DNA of 64,000 bases. Origin: Buttiauxella sp. A111. GTDB taxonomy: Bacteria; Pseudomonadota; Gammaproteobacteria; Enterobacterales; Enterobacteriaceae. Within the stretch, counting starts at the first letter, position 1; every line of letters begins with the position of its first letter. The translations under genes were made by a program, and so were the position numbers. Shown in pieces: positions 30,105-39,648 of this stretch. Where the stretch lies: assembly GCF_014189855.1 (NCBI RefSeq), contig NZ_BJFN01000002.1, positions 558,001 through 622,000 of the forward strand, written 5' to 3'. A model generated the notes under the pieces. The model worked only from the letters and a program-made list of their open reading frames with translations, ran no database searches and was not told the DNA's origin.

Positions 30105-31754
30105 ATGAATACAACCTGGTGGCAACATGGCGTCATCTACCAAATCTACCCGAAGAGTTTTCAGGATACGACTGGCAATGGAACCGGTGACTTAATCGGT
30201 GTTATTAAGCGCCTTGATTATCTCAAACTGCTGGGCGTTGATGCTATTTGGCTGACGCCGTTTTATGTCTCGCCGCAGATCGATAATGGCTATGACGTGG
30301 CAAACTACTGTGCAATCGATCATACCTACGGCACGTTGGATGACTTTGATTTGCTGGTAGCAGGTGCTCATGAACGCGGCATTCGCATCATTCTGGATAT
30401 GGTGTTTAACCATACTTCCACACAGCATGCCTGGTTCCATGAGTCGCTGAACAAAGAAAGTCCGTACCGCGAATTTTATATCTGGCGTGACGGTACGCCG
30501 GACATTTTGCCCAACAACTGGCGCTCTAAATTCGGCGGTAATGCCTGGCGCTGGCACGCAGAGAGCGGCCAGTATTATCTGCACCTGTTTGCGCCGGAGC
30601 AGGCGGATCTCAACTGGGAAAACCCGCAGGTGCGCGCCGAGCTGAAAAAGGTCTGCGAATTCTGGGCCGATCGTGGCGTGGATGGTTTACGTCTTGATGT
30701 GATCAACCTGATATCGAAAGACCAGGATTTCCCGAACGATATTGAAAGTGGCGACGGGCGGCGTTTTTACACCGACGGGCCACGGGTCCATGAATATCTA
30801 CAAGAAATGAGCCGCGATGTGTTTGTCCCACGTGGGCTGATGACCGTAGGCGAAATGTCCTCCACCACGCTCGATAACTGCCAGCAATATGCCGCGCTTA
30901 ATAGCAATGAACTGTCGATGACGTTCAACTTCCATCATCTGAAAGTGGATTATCCTGGCGGGCAAAAATGGACCCTGGCAGCGCCTGATTACGTCGCGCT
31001 GAAAGCCATTTTCAGCCACTGGCAGCAGGGCATGCACAACGTCGCATGGAATGCGTTGTTCTGGTGTAACCACGATCAGCCGCGCATTGTGTCGCGCTTT
31101 GGTGACGAAGGTGAACTGCGTGTTCCGGCGGCGAAAATGTTGGCGATGGTGCTGCACGGCATGCAAGGTACGCCGTATATCTATCAGGGCGAAGAGCTGG
31201 GGATGACCAATCCGCATTTCAAACGCATCATTGATTACCGCGATGTCGAAAGTCATAACATGTACGCCGAGCTACGCGCGCAGGGCCGGGACAGCGATAA
31301 TCTGTTGGCGATCCTCGCCAGTAAATCGCGCGATAACAGCCGTACGCCGATGCAGTGGGACGAGGGTGAAAACGCAGGATTTACCACCGGCACGCCATGG
31401 ATCAACCTGAGTGATAACTATCAAACCATCAATGCCAAAGCAGCAGTGAATGACCCTGACTCCGTGTTTTATGCCTATCAGCAACTGATTAAATTGCGTA
31501 AGGCTAACCCTATCTTCACCTGGGGTAACTATCAGGACTTACTGCCAGAACATCCGTATTTGTGGTGTTATCGTCGCGAATGGCAAGGGCAAACGCTGAT
31601 TGTTGCCGCAAACCTTAGCCGTGAGAATCAGTGGTGGATGCCAGAAGCCTTCGAAGGCAACTGGGAAGTGCTGATGAAGAACTACGCTGATGCGGCACCT
31701 AACCCTGGCGAGATGAGCTTAAGGCCATTTGAAGCGGTTTATTGGTTGCAGTAA
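30105..31754 (+). CDS. treC: Trehalose-6-phosphate hydrolase
   Basis: A 549-residue GH13 alpha-amylase-family enzyme splitting trehalose-6-phosphate into glucose and glucose-6-phosphate in the cytoplasm. Family motifs are DMVFNHTS (region I), GLRLDVIN with the nucleophile aspartate (region II), GEMSST with the acid/base glutamate (region III) and WCNHDQPR (region IV). Length is close to E. coli TreC (551). The start follows AGGAAGG. Confidence 0.97.
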   Translation: MNTTWWQHGVIYQIYPKSFQDTTGNGTGDLIGVIKRLDYLKLLGVDAIWLTPFYVSPQIDNGYDVANYCAIDHTYGTLDDFDLLVAGAHERGIRIILDMVFNHTSTQHAWFHESLNKESPYREFYIWRDGTPDILPNNWRSKFGGNAWRWHAESGQYYLHLFAPEQADLNWENPQVRAELKKVCEFWADRGVDGLRLDVINLISKDQDFPNDIESGDGRRFYTDGPRVHEYLQEMSRDVFVPRGLMTVGEMSSTTLDNCQQYAALNSNELSMTFNFHHLKVDYPGGQKWTLAAPDYVALKAIFSHWQQGMHNVAWNALFWCNHDQPRIVSRFGDEGELRVPAAKMLAMVLHGMQGTPYIYQGEELGMTNPHFKRIIDYRDVESHNMYAELRAQGRDSDNLLAILASKSRDNSRTPMQWDEGENAGFTTGTPWINLSDNYQTINAKAAVNDPDSVFYAYQQLIKLRKANPIFTWGNYQDLLPEHPYLWCYRREWQGQTLIVAANLSRENQWWMPEAFEGNWEVLMKNYADAAPNPGEMSLRPFEAVYWLQ

Positions 31755-31766
31755 TAATCTGCTCCT

Positions 31767-31798
31767 GGTGAGGTCTGTTCGTTCAGACATACCTCACC
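31767..31798 (+). terminator. treBC terminator candidate
   Basis: GGTGAGGT pairs with ACCTCACC around a partly self-complementary loop (GTCTG/CAGAC), 12 bases after treC, followed by AAAATCTTTC. The T content is modest. Confidence 0.55.
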
Positions 31799-31937
31799 AA
31801 AATCTTTCATTGATGAGTTATGCCTCGCAAGCTGGCGAGTATTTCTCCGAAAAAACTCCTCCGCATTTTTGCTCATCCCCTTCCTTCCTGCACCGCTCAA
31901 ATTACTTTGTCCTGAATCAATAAAATCACAAACATCT

Positions 31938-32011
31938 TTGATGCAAATCACTACATATAGACCTTAAAATGCACTCCGGCCCAATATGTTGTATTTATCG
32001 ACTACTATAAT
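31938..32011 (+). promoter_or_regulatory. nrdDG control region: FNR-like site, two NrdR boxes, -10
   Basis: TTGATGCAAATCAC (31938-31951) fits the FNR consensus TTGAT-N4-ATCAA at 9 of 10 positions. Two NrdR-type cores, CTACATATAG (31951-31960) and CAATATGTTG (31982-31991), each fit CWATATATWG at 9 of 10 and are 31 bases apart, three helical turns. TATAAT at 32006-32011 is the likely -10. The rest of the 399-base treC-nrdD gap holds the treC terminator and about 140 bases of leader. Confidence 0.75.
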
Positions 32012-32153
32012 GATGCAGCCCACAGCATAACTCTGGGGATTAACTGTGGATAAAGTGGGCCGAAATCCGGAAGTCTTTGGCAATACTCACCTATATCTGC
32101 TTCCGGGCTGTTACATCCTTTTGTGGATAACCTATTTTAAAAACGGAGAGATC

Positions 32154-34289
32154 ATGACACCGCATGTGATGAAAAGAGACGGGTGCAAAGTGCCTTTCAC
32201 ATCAGAGCGCATTAAAGAAGCTATTCTTCGTGCAGCTAAAGCAGCGGGAGTCGATGACGCAGACTATTGCGCCACCGTCGCAGATATTGTGCGTGCTCAG
32301 ATGGAAGGCCGCAGTCAGGTTGATATTCGCGAAATCCAGACTGCCGTTGAAAACCAACTGATGGCGGGCGACTACAAGCAACTGGCACGCGCTTACATCG
32401 AATATCGCCATGATCGTGATATTGAACGCGAGAAACGTGGCCGCTTAAACCAGGAAATCCGTGGCCTGGTAGAACAAACGAACTCCGCCTTGCTCAACGA
32501 AAATGCGAACAAAGACAGCAAGGTTATCCCGACTCAGCGTGACCTGTTAGCTGGGATTGTGGCAAAACACTATGCTTCACAGCATTTGTTGCCACGTGAT
32601 GTGGTGCTGGCGCACGAGCGTGGCGATATCCACTATCACGATCTGGATTACTCACCGTTCTTCCCAATGTTTAACTGCATGCTTATCGATCTCAAAGGTA
32701 TGCTGACGCATGGCTTTAAGATGGGTAATGCTGAAATTGAGCCACCCAAGTCCATCTCTACCGCTACGGCGGTAACGGCACAAATCATTGCCCAGGTTGC
32801 CAGCCACATTTACGGTGGCACCACCATCAACCGTATTGATGAAGTGCTCGCACCGTTTGTCACCGCAAGCTTCGAAAAACATCGTCAGACGGCTGAAGAA
32901 TGGCAGATCCCGGATGCCGAAGGTTATGCGCTTTCCCGTACTGAGAAAGAGTGTTACGACGCCTTCCAGTCACTGGAATATGAAGTGAATACGCTGCACA
33001 CCGCTAATGGCCAAACGCCATTTGTGACCTTCGGTTTTGGTCTGGGAACCAGTTGGGAATCGCGCCTGATTCAGACCTCTATTCTGCGTAATCGCATTGC
33101 AGGTCTGGGTAAAAACCGCAAAACGGCCGTGTTCCCGAAACTGGTCTTCGCGATTAAAGATGGCCTGAACCACAAAGCTGGCGATGCGAACTACGACATC
33201 AAGCAGCTGGCTCTGGAATGCGCCAGCAAGCGCATGTACCCAGATATCCTGAACTATGACCAGGTTGTGAAAGTGACCGGTTCGTTCAAAACGCCGATGG
33301 GCTGCCGTAGTTTCCTCGGCGTGTATGAAGAAAACGGCGAGCAAATTCACGATGGCCGTAACAACATCGGCGTTATCAGCCTTAACTTGCCGCGTATCGC
33401 GCTGGAAGCCAAAGGCGACGAAGCGACTTTCTGGACGCTTCTTGATGACCGCCTGGAGCTGGCCTATAAAGCCCTGATGACGCGTATTGCCCGTCTGGAA
33501 GGTGTGAAAGCTCGCGTTGCGCCAATCCTGTATATGGAAGGGGCTTGCGGCGTGCGCCTGAAAGCGGACGACGACGTTTCTGAGATCTTCAAAAATGGCC
33601 GTGCGTCTATTTCCCTCGGTTATATCGGCATCCACGAAACAGTGAATGCGTTGTTTGGCAATCAGCACGTTTACGACAGCGAAGAGCTGCGCGCGAAAGC
33701 GGTGGCGATTGTTGAGCGTCTGCGTCAGGCAACTGACAGCTGGAAAGAAGAAACCGGCTACGGCTTCAGCCTTTACAGCACACCAAGTGAAAACCTGTGC
33801 GATCGCTTCTGCCGCCTTGATACCGCTGAATTTGGTGTGGTACCTGGCGTGACCGATAAAGGTTACTACACCAACAGCTTCCACTTAGACGTTGAGAAGA
33901 AAGTTAACCCTTACGACAAAATCGACTTTGAAGCCGCGTATCCGCCTGTCGCTAACGGTGGCTTCATCTGCTACGGCGAATATCCTAATATTCAGCACAA
34001 CCTGAAAGCGTTGGAAGATGTCTGGGATTATAGCTACCAGCACGTTCCGTATTACGGCACCAACACGCCAATTGATGAGTGCTACGAGTGCGGCTTTACC
34101 GGTGAGTTTGAATGCACCAGCAAAGGCTTCACCTGCCCGAAATGCGGCAACCACGATGCGGCTCGCGTCTCCGTCACCCGTAGGGTTTGTGGCTACCTCG
34201 GCAGCCCGGATGCCCGTCCGTTTAACGCCGGTAAGCAAGAAGAAGTGAAGCGCCGCGTGAAGCATTTGGGTAACGGGCAGATCGGCTAA
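32154..34289 (+). CDS. nrdD: Anaerobic ribonucleoside-triphosphate reductase
   Basis: A 711-residue class III ribonucleotide reductase producing dNTPs without oxygen. An ATP-cone (about residues 3-95) starts with VMKRDGCKVPF. The C-terminal zinc site is CYECGF...CPKCG, and the glycyl radical residue is G680 in RRVCGYLGS. It is activated by NrdG. The start at 32154 (MTPHVMKRD) follows ACGGAGAG and gives the E. coli length (712); an ATG-less extension to 32046 has no similarity. Confidence 0.97.
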   Translation: MTPHVMKRDGCKVPFTSERIKEAILRAAKAAGVDDADYCATVADIVRAQMEGRSQVDIREIQTAVENQLMAGDYKQLARAYIEYRHDRDIEREKRGRLNQEIRGLVEQTNSALLNENANKDSKVIPTQRDLLAGIVAKHYASQHLLPRDVVLAHERGDIHYHDLDYSPFFPMFNCMLIDLKGMLTHGFKMGNAEIEPPKSISTATAVTAQIIAQVASHIYGGTTINRIDEVLAPFVTASFEKHRQTAEEWQIPDAEGYALSRTEKECYDAFQSLEYEVNTLHTANGQTPFVTFGFGLGTSWESRLIQTSILRNRIAGLGKNRKTAVFPKLVFAIKDGLNHKAGDANYDIKQLALECASKRMYPDILNYDQVVKVTGSFKTPMGCRSFLGVYEENGEQIHDGRNNIGVISLNLPRIALEAKGDEATFWTLLDDRLELAYKALMTRIARLEGVKARVAPILYMEGACGVRLKADDDVSEIFKNGRASISLGYIGIHETVNALFGNQHVYDSEELRAKAVAIVERLRQATDSWKEETGYGFSLYSTPSENLCDRFCRLDTAEFGVVPGVTDKGYYTNSFHLDVEKKVNPYDKIDFEAAYPPVANGGFICYGEYPNIQHNLKALEDVWDYSYQHVPYYGTNTPIDECYECGFTGEFECTSKGFTCPKCGNHDAARVSVTRRVCGYLGSPDARPFNAGKQEEVKRRVKHLGNGQIG

Positions 34290-34305
34290 TCCTTCACACG
34301 ATTTT

Positions 34306-34505
34306 TCCCCTCACCCTAACCCTCTCCCTCAAGGGAGAGGGGATTGCCCGACACTGTTTTCACCCTCGCTCTCTGGAAGAGGGATTGCCCGGCACTGTTT
34401 TCACCTCGCTCTCTGGGAGAGGGATTGCCCGGCACTGTTTTCCCCTCTCCTTCTGGGCGGTACTTTTTCCCCCTTTCCCCGTGGGAGAGGGCCGGGGTGA
34501 GGGCA
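34306..34505. repeat. Tandem and palindromic repeats between nrdD and nrdG
   Basis: The gap holds three tandem units of about 40 bases (starting at 34341, 34382 and 34422), each beginning GGATTGCCCG and containing CACTGTTTTC. They are bounded by palindromes CCCTCACCCTAACCCTCTCC and GGGAGAGGGCCGGGGTGAGG. The flanking palindromes are the same family as the pepA-holC array. The array splits an operon that is compact in E. coli. Confidence 0.88.
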
Positions 34506-34531
34506 CCAGCGTACTCATTAGAGAACCAGAA

Positions 34532-34996
34532 ATGAATTATCATCAATACTACCCCGTCGACATCGTCAACGGACCAGGAACCCGCTGCACCCTGTTCGTT
34601 TCAGGCTGCGTGCATGAATGCCCTGGGTGCTACAACAAAAGCACCTGGCGGGTGAATTCAGGTATGGCTTTCACGCAGGAAATGGAAGACAGGATTATTG
34701 CCGATCTTAACGACACCCGCATTCGCCGCCAGGGATTATCACTTTCGGGTGGCGATCCGCTTCATCCACAAAATATTGCGGACGTCCTGAAACTCGTGAA
34801 GCGGGTACGTGAAGAATGCCCCGGTAAAGATATCTGGATGTGGACCGGTTATAAGCTTGATGAGTTAACTGCAGATCAGCGCGATGTGGTGGATTTGATT
34901 AACGTGCTTATCGACGGCAAATTCGTGCAGGATTTGAAAGACCCGTCACTCATCTGGCGCGGCAGCAGTAACCAGGTTGTTCATCATTTGCGATAA
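34532..34996 (+). CDS. nrdG: Anaerobic ribonucleotide reductase activating protein
   Basis: A 154-residue radical SAM enzyme that makes the glycyl radical in NrdD. The 4Fe-4S cluster cysteines are in CVHECPGCYN, with GGDPLHP as the SAM-binding glycine motif and LFVSG before it. The start at 34532 (MNYHQYYPVD) gives exactly the E. coli length; a longer upstream frame is translated repeat sequence. The ribosome binding site is weak (GAGAACCAGAA). The stop codon lies inside the terminator stem. Confidence 0.96.
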   Translation: MNYHQYYPVDIVNGPGTRCTLFVSGCVHECPGCYNKSTWRVNSGMAFTQEMEDRIIADLNDTRIRRQGLSLSGGDPLHPQNIADVLKLVKRVREECPGKDIWMWTGYKLDELTADQRDVVDLINVLIDGKFVQDLKDPSLIWRGSSNQVVHHLR

Positions 34997-35016
34997 AGCC
35001 CGAAAGGGCTTTTTTT
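34995..35016 (+). terminator. nrdG terminator
   Basis: AAAGCCC-GAAA-GGGCTTT followed by a T run (seven T from 35010), overlapping the last two bases of the nrdG stop codon. It ends 11 bases before the convergent yraR stop. Confidence 0.93.
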
Positions 35017-35027
35017 ATCACCCACAT

Positions 35028-35669
35028 TTAAGCCCGTGCGGCAATTTCCCGCAGCTCGCGCGAGTCGAGGATACTCACGGCTTCGTGTGAAGGGGAAATC
35101 GCTTCATGTAGCATGGCTTTCGCCACATCCCTTGCCTCAATAGACTTCCATTTTCCCGGCATGAGTTTAAACAGCGGTGCAAACAGCGATTCATTAAAAC
35201 GCTGTGATTCACGATGCCCAAGCAGCATAGACGGGCGGGCAATGGTCAGGTGCGGCCACTCTTGTGCGATAAGCGCCTCTTCCATTTCCCCTTTCACCCG
35301 GTTGTAGAAAAACGGCGATTTACTGTTCGCACCGATAGCGCTGACCACCAGCATATGTTTTGCGCCCAGACGCAAGCCAGTTATCGCGGTATCCACCACC
35401 AGCGTGTAATCCGCTAATACAAAAGCCTCTTTGCTGCCGGCTTCTTTCATGGTGGTGCCGAGGCAGCAGAAAACCGTATCAAGCGGCTCGGTTAATTGGG
35501 TGAGCACATCGCTCAACTGGGGATCGTATAGATTGGTGACTTTGTTCATCGCAGGCAAGGGACGACGTGTTGCCGCGACGATGTGGTTGACTTGCGGCTC
35601 CCCGATCAACATGCGTAACAGATGTCCACCGATGAGGCCCGTAGCCCCTGTGAGTAAAACCTGGCTCAT
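35028..35669 (-). CDS. yraR: NAD(P)-binding oxidoreductase-like protein YraR
   Basis: A 213-residue atypical short-chain dehydrogenase. The Rossmann nucleotide motif is GATGLIGGH at residues 7-15, and [10 protein letters not shown] carries the family Tyr-x3-Lys-like pair. It matches E. coli YraR throughout; function is unproven. It is the first gene of the block that in E. coli lies at 71 minutes. yhbO, which follows yraR in E. coli, is missing here. Confidence 0.92.
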   Translation of the reverse strand: MSQVLLTGATGLIGGHLLRMLIGEPQVNHIVAATRRPLPAMNKVTNLYDPQLSDVLTQLTEPLDTVFCCLGTTMKEAGSKEAFVLADYTLVVDTAITGLRLGAKHMLVVSAIGANSKSPFFYNRVKGEMEEALIAQEWPHLTIARPSMLLGHRESQRFNESLFAPLFKLMPGKWKSIEARDVAKAMLHEAISPSHEAVSILDSRELREIAARA

Positions 35670-35684
35670 AAGATCTCCTGTCGC

Positions 35685-36182
<498 letters not shown>

Positions 36183-36184
36183 TT

Positions 36185-36472
36185 ATGTCTCCCTGGTATC
36201 TCTATTTAGTCCGCACCCTCGATAACCGTTTGTATACCGGCATCACTACCGATGTCGTGCGTCGTTTTGGTCAACACCAGTCTGGAAAAGGGGCGAAAGC
36301 GCTACGCGGAAAAGGTGAACTGAAATTGGCGTTTAGTCATCTGGTGGGCGATCGCTCATCAGCTTTGCGCCTGGAATACCGTATAAAACAGCTGACTAAA
36401 GCGCAGAAAGAGATGTTAGTGGCAGGGAAATTGTCTTTTGAAGATCTGTTGGCAGACCTTCAAAAGACATAG
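36185..36472 (+). CDS. yhbQ: GIY-YIG nuclease family protein YhbQ
   Basis: A 95-residue single GIY-YIG domain: WYLYLVRT and [12 protein letters not shown] carry the YLV/YTG signature, with the conserved arginine nearby and EYRIKQLTK near residue 75. The E. coli relative has nuclease activity and has been linked to DNA damage responses. Convergent with yhbS, only four bases apart. Confidence 0.93.
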   Translation: MSPWYLYLVRTLDNRLYTGITTDVVRRFGQHQSGKGAKALRGKGELKLAFSHLVGDRSSALRLEYRIKQLTKAQKEMLVAGKLSFEDLLADLQKT

Positions 36473-36476
36473 GGGA

Positions 36477-36983
36477 TCAGAATTCGCGATTGAAATGATC
36501 GTGATATTCAACTAAACCCGAAACGCCATTAAGCGCATCATCAGCCAGCGGATGAATCAGGAAGTAAGCTTCGGTATCGGGCCAGGCGCAACGCAAACCA
36601 TACTGCGCGGCGGGAACAAAACCGAAACGCTCGTACATCGCCGGTTCACCTAAAGTGACCACCGCTGCATAGCCAAATTCGTTGAGTGAATCCAGCCCTT
36701 CGTATACCAGTTTTTTTGCCAAACCCTGGCCGCGATAAGCTTCGTCTACCGCGAGTGGCGCCAGGCCAACCCACTGGAGTTCTTCACCCTCTACCGCAAC
36801 GGGGCTAAAGGCAACATAACCGACCACCTGACCTTCGTCGTCGGTGGCAACAACGCCAAGCGTTAGCAGCCCGTCTTCTCGTAAAGCCTTAACCAAATCA
36901 GCTTCACCATTCCCGTTAAAGGAACGGCGAAGTAAGGCATCGATGCCAGGAGCATCAATGGGTATTTCTACACGAATTAACAT
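36477..36983 (-). CDS. yhbS: GNAT family acetyltransferase YhbS
   Basis: A 168-residue GNAT protein matching E. coli YhbS. The acetyl-CoA loop is RGQGLAKKLVYEGL near residue 85, and MYERFGFVPA is the typical C-terminal motif. The substrate is unknown to me. Its start overlaps the end of ubiT by 7 bases, so the two are translated from one mRNA. Confidence 0.92.
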   Translation of the reverse strand: MLIRVEIPIDAPGIDALLRRSFNGNGEADLVKALREDGLLTLGVVATDDEGQVVGYVAFSPVAVEGEELQWVGLAPLAVDEAYRGQGLAKKLVYEGLDSLNEFGYAAVVTLGEPAMYERFGFVPAAQYGLRCAWPDTEAYFLIHPLADDALNGVSGLVEYHDHFNREF

Positions 36984-37501
36984 GGCTCACCTACCGAGTT
37001 ACTTTCTGGAGCAGGTTGATGTTTCATCCCTGCTTCGACAAAATCAGCCAGTTGCAGCAGCAGCATGCGTAATGGTTTAGGCATTGCATCCAGCTCAATG
37101 GCATCCATTAGATTTTTAACATACAGCCCAAGTTCTGTGTCACCTTCAATGACCAGACGACGCTGGAAAAACAAGGTATCTGGATCTTGCTTACGTGCGG
37201 CGATCATCAGCAGATCGTTGGCGGTTGCACTGAAGCTGACATCTGCTGGGGCATCTTCACGCACTACCAGTTTATTATCTTGTACCGAAGTAAACCACTT
37301 CAGACCGAGGTCGCGCACTTCAATACTCAACCAGCGTCCCTCAAGAAATTCGAGTTCACCCTCTTCCATCGCCTGACGAAACTGCCAGCCAAGCACCTGC
37401 TCAAGCACCTGCCGCTTTAGAGCAAAGGGCGTCAATTTAACCGGTGTTCTTAACAGTGACGGGCCACGATGGACCAGGCGTGAGCGCAATTTATCCAGCA
37501 C
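36977..37501 (-). CDS. ubiT: Anaerobic ubiquinone synthesis factor UbiT
   Basis: A 174-residue SCP2-domain lipid carrier (formerly YhbT) needed for oxygen-independent ubiquinone synthesis, binding prenyl intermediates. The conserved RRLVIEGDTELGLYVKNLMD stretch is near residue 112 and the C-terminus ends SVGEPC as in E. coli. It starts with GTG at 37501 after AAGGAG. It diverges from ubiU-ubiV, its functional partners, across a 258-base gap in which no certain FNR site was found. Confidence 0.94.
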   Translation of the reverse strand: MLDKLRSRLVHRGPSLLRTPVKLTPFALKRQVLEQVLGWQFRQAMEEGELEFLEGRWLSIEVRDLGLKWFTSVQDNKLVVREDAPADVSFSATANDLLMIAARKQDPDTLFFQRRLVIEGDTELGLYVKNLMDAIELDAMPKPLRMLLLQLADFVEAGMKHQPAPESNSVGEPC

Positions 37502-37759
37502 GAGCTTTACTCCTTGAGAAATTTAACCGCTATTTTGCCACACCAACCATTCTCTGTAGCGGTGCAAATCAACAATTGCGCGGGTTATAGATACCACTTA
37601 TCAACCTTATCAATAAGTCATCAATACGCCATTAGCTGCCTTAAATCAAAATTTGTCGTGGTCGGGTTAACTAAAATCCCAGTTCGTTAACAATTTTGCT
37701 GCCCCTAACATGGGCGGCATGGGTTACCTCTGAGGTTTCCCGATGATTCAGGATAAATT

Positions 37760-38755
37760 ATGGAGTTGCTTTGCCCAGCCGGAAACTTACCGGCGTTGAA
37801 AGCGGCCATCGATAATGGTGCCGACGCGGTTTACATTGGTCTGAAAGATGATACCAACGCCCGCCATTTTGCTGGACTGAATTTCACGGAGAAGAAGCTG
37901 CAAGAAGCGGTGAGTTACGTGCATCAACATCGCCGTAAACTGCATATCGCTATCAATACGTTCGCGCACCCTGACGGCTATGTGCGCTGGCAACGAGCAG
38001 TGGATATGGCAGCGCAACTCGGAGCCGACGCCCTCATTTTGGCTGATCTCGCTATGCTTGAGTACGCAGCTGAACGCTATCCACATATTGAGCGCCATGT
38101 CTCGGTGCAAGCTTCCGCCACCAATGAAGAAGCGATTCGTTTTTATCATCGCCATTTCGATGTGGCTCGTGTCGTTCTGCCGCGCGTGCTATCCATTCAT
38201 CAGGTAAAACAGTTAGCCCGAGTGACCCCGGTTCCGCTGGAGGTTTTCGCTTTCGGCAGCCTGTGCATCATGGCTGAAGGCCGTTGTTATCTCTCTTCTT
38301 ACCTGACCGGTGAATCACCGAACACCGTGGGCGCATGCTCACCCGCTCGCTTTGTTCGTTGGCAGCAAACCCCACAAGGTCTGGAGTCACGTCTTAATGA
38401 TGTACTGATTGACCGCTATCAGGACGGCGAAAATGCCGGTTATCCGACGCTTTGCAAAGGGCGCTATCTTGTCGATGACCAGAAATATCACGCGCTAGAA
38501 GAGCCAACCAGTCTGAATACGCTTGAGCTGCTACCTGAATTATTAGCCGCCAATATTGCCTCGGTGAAAATTGAAGGCCGTCAGCGTAGCCCGGCGTATG
38601 TCAGCCAGGTCGCCAAAGTGTGGCGGCAGGCAATCGACCTTTGCATGGCCAGTCCGGAAAATTACCGTGCACAGCCGGCATGGATGGAAGCATTAGGGGC
38701 GATGGCCGAAGGCACGCAAACCACTCTCGGTGCCTATCACCGTAAATGGCAGTAG
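37760..38755 (+). CDS. ubiU: O2-independent ubiquinone hydroxylation protein UbiU
   Basis: A 331-residue U32-family protein (formerly YhbU). The four cysteines that ligate a 4Fe-4S cluster in E. coli are present at 169, 176, 193 and 232 (LCIMAEGRC, GACSP, LCKGRY). With UbiV it hydroxylates ubiquinone precursors without oxygen, using prephenate as oxygen donor. Length matches E. coli. The stop is 8 bases before the ubiV start. Confidence 0.96.
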   Translation: MELLCPAGNLPALKAAIDNGADAVYIGLKDDTNARHFAGLNFTEKKLQEAVSYVHQHRRKLHIAINTFAHPDGYVRWQRAVDMAAQLGADALILADLAMLEYAAERYPHIERHVSVQASATNEEAIRFYHRHFDVARVVLPRVLSIHQVKQLARVTPVPLEVFAFGSLCIMAEGRCYLSSYLTGESPNTVGACSPARFVRWQQTPQGLESRLNDVLIDRYQDGENAGYPTLCKGRYLVDDQKYHALEEPTSLNTLELLPELLAANIASVKIEGRQRSPAYVSQVAKVWRQAIDLCMASPENYRAQPAWMEALGAMAEGTQTTLGAYHRKWQ

Positions 38756-38763
38756 GAAATCCC

Positions 38764-39648
38764 ATGAAATATTCGTTAGGGCCGGTGCTGTATTATTGGC
38801 CAAAAGAGACGCTGGAAAAATTTTACCAGTCTGCCGTTAAAAGTAGCGCTGAAACTATTTATCTTGGCGAGTCTGTTTGCAGCAAACGTCGTGCCACCAA
38901 AACCGGTGACTGGCTGGACATGGCGAAAAGCCTGGCCGACCAGGGTAAGCAAGTGGTGCTTTCCACTTTAGCTCTGGTTCAGGCACCGTCTGAGTTGAAC
39001 GAACTAAAACGCTACGTCGAGAACGGTGAATTCTTAATTGAAGCCAATGATCTGGGCGCGGTGAACATGGCGGCAGAACGCAAGCTTCCGTTTGTCGCAG
39101 GGCATGCGCTTAACTGCTACAACGCGGTGACTCTGCGCTTGTTGCTCAAGCAAGGCATGGTTCGCTGGTGTATGCCGGTTGAGTTGTCGCGAGACTGGCT
39201 GGCAAACATGCTTATTCAGTGCGACGAGTTGGGTATCCGCAACAAGTTTGAAGTGGAAGTTCTCAGCTACGGTCATTTACCACTGGCCTATTCCGCTCGT
39301 TGCTTTACCGCGCGTTCAGAAGACAAGCCAAAAGATGAATGCGAAACCTGCTGCATTAAATATCCTGTCGGACGCAACATGCTTTCCCAGGAAAATCAGC
39401 AAGTGTTTGTGCTTAACGGCATTCAGACCATGAGCGGTTATGTTTACAACCTCGGGAACGAACTGACATCAATGAAAGGTTTGGTCGATATGGTGCGTTT
39501 ATCCCCGATGGGTATGGAAACATTGCGCGTTCTGGAAGCATTTCGTAAAAATGAAAATGGCAGCGCACCTTTGTCACTGGCCGCGCAGAGCGATTGTAAT
39601 GGCTACTGGCGTCGCGTCGCTGGTTTAGAGTTAGTCACTCAGAGCTGA
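38764..39648 (+). CDS. ubiV: O2-independent ubiquinone hydroxylation protein UbiV
   Basis: A 294-residue U32-family partner of UbiU. Cluster cysteines C39, C180, C193 and C197 are conserved (ESVCSKRRA, SARCFTAR, DECETCC). The start at 38764 (MKYSLGPVLYY) follows GTAGGAAAT; an in-frame ATG at 38746 overlaps ubiU and would add six residues. The stop codon lies inside one arm of the long inverted repeat before yhbW. Confidence 0.95.
   Translation: MKYSLGPVLYYWPKETLEKFYQSAVKSSAETIYLGESVCSKRRATKTGDWLDMAKSLADQGKQVVLSTLALVQAPSELNELKRYVENGEFLIEANDLGAVNMAAERKLPFVAGHALNCYNAVTLRLLLKQGMVRWCMPVELSRDWLANMLIQCDELGIRNKFEVEVLSYGHLPLAYSARCFTARSEDKPKDECETCCIKYPVGRNMLSQENQQVFVLNGIQTMSGYVYNLGNELTSMKGLVDMVRLSPMGMETLRVLEAFRKNENGSAPLSLAAQSDCNGYWRRVAGLELVTQS

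Noticed and set aside
32046-32153. In-frame N-terminal extension of nrdD by 36 codons.
   Set aside because: It would start within the promoter/leader region; the start at 32154 has a good ribosome binding site and gives the normal length.
34341-34460. Three ~40-base direct repeats considered as a small CRISPR array.
   Set aside because: Units are contiguous with no variable spacers, and no cas genes are nearby.
34385-34531. In-frame N-terminal extension of nrdG by 49 codons.
   Set aside because: The added residues are translated tandem repeat. The protein from 34532 matches E. coli NrdG from its first residue and in length.
37502-37759. Search for an FNR site in the ubiT/ubiU divergent gap.
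   Set aside because: ATCAA half-sites occur (near 37600-37620), but none has a correctly spaced TTGAT partner, so no site is claimed although FNR control is known in E. coli.
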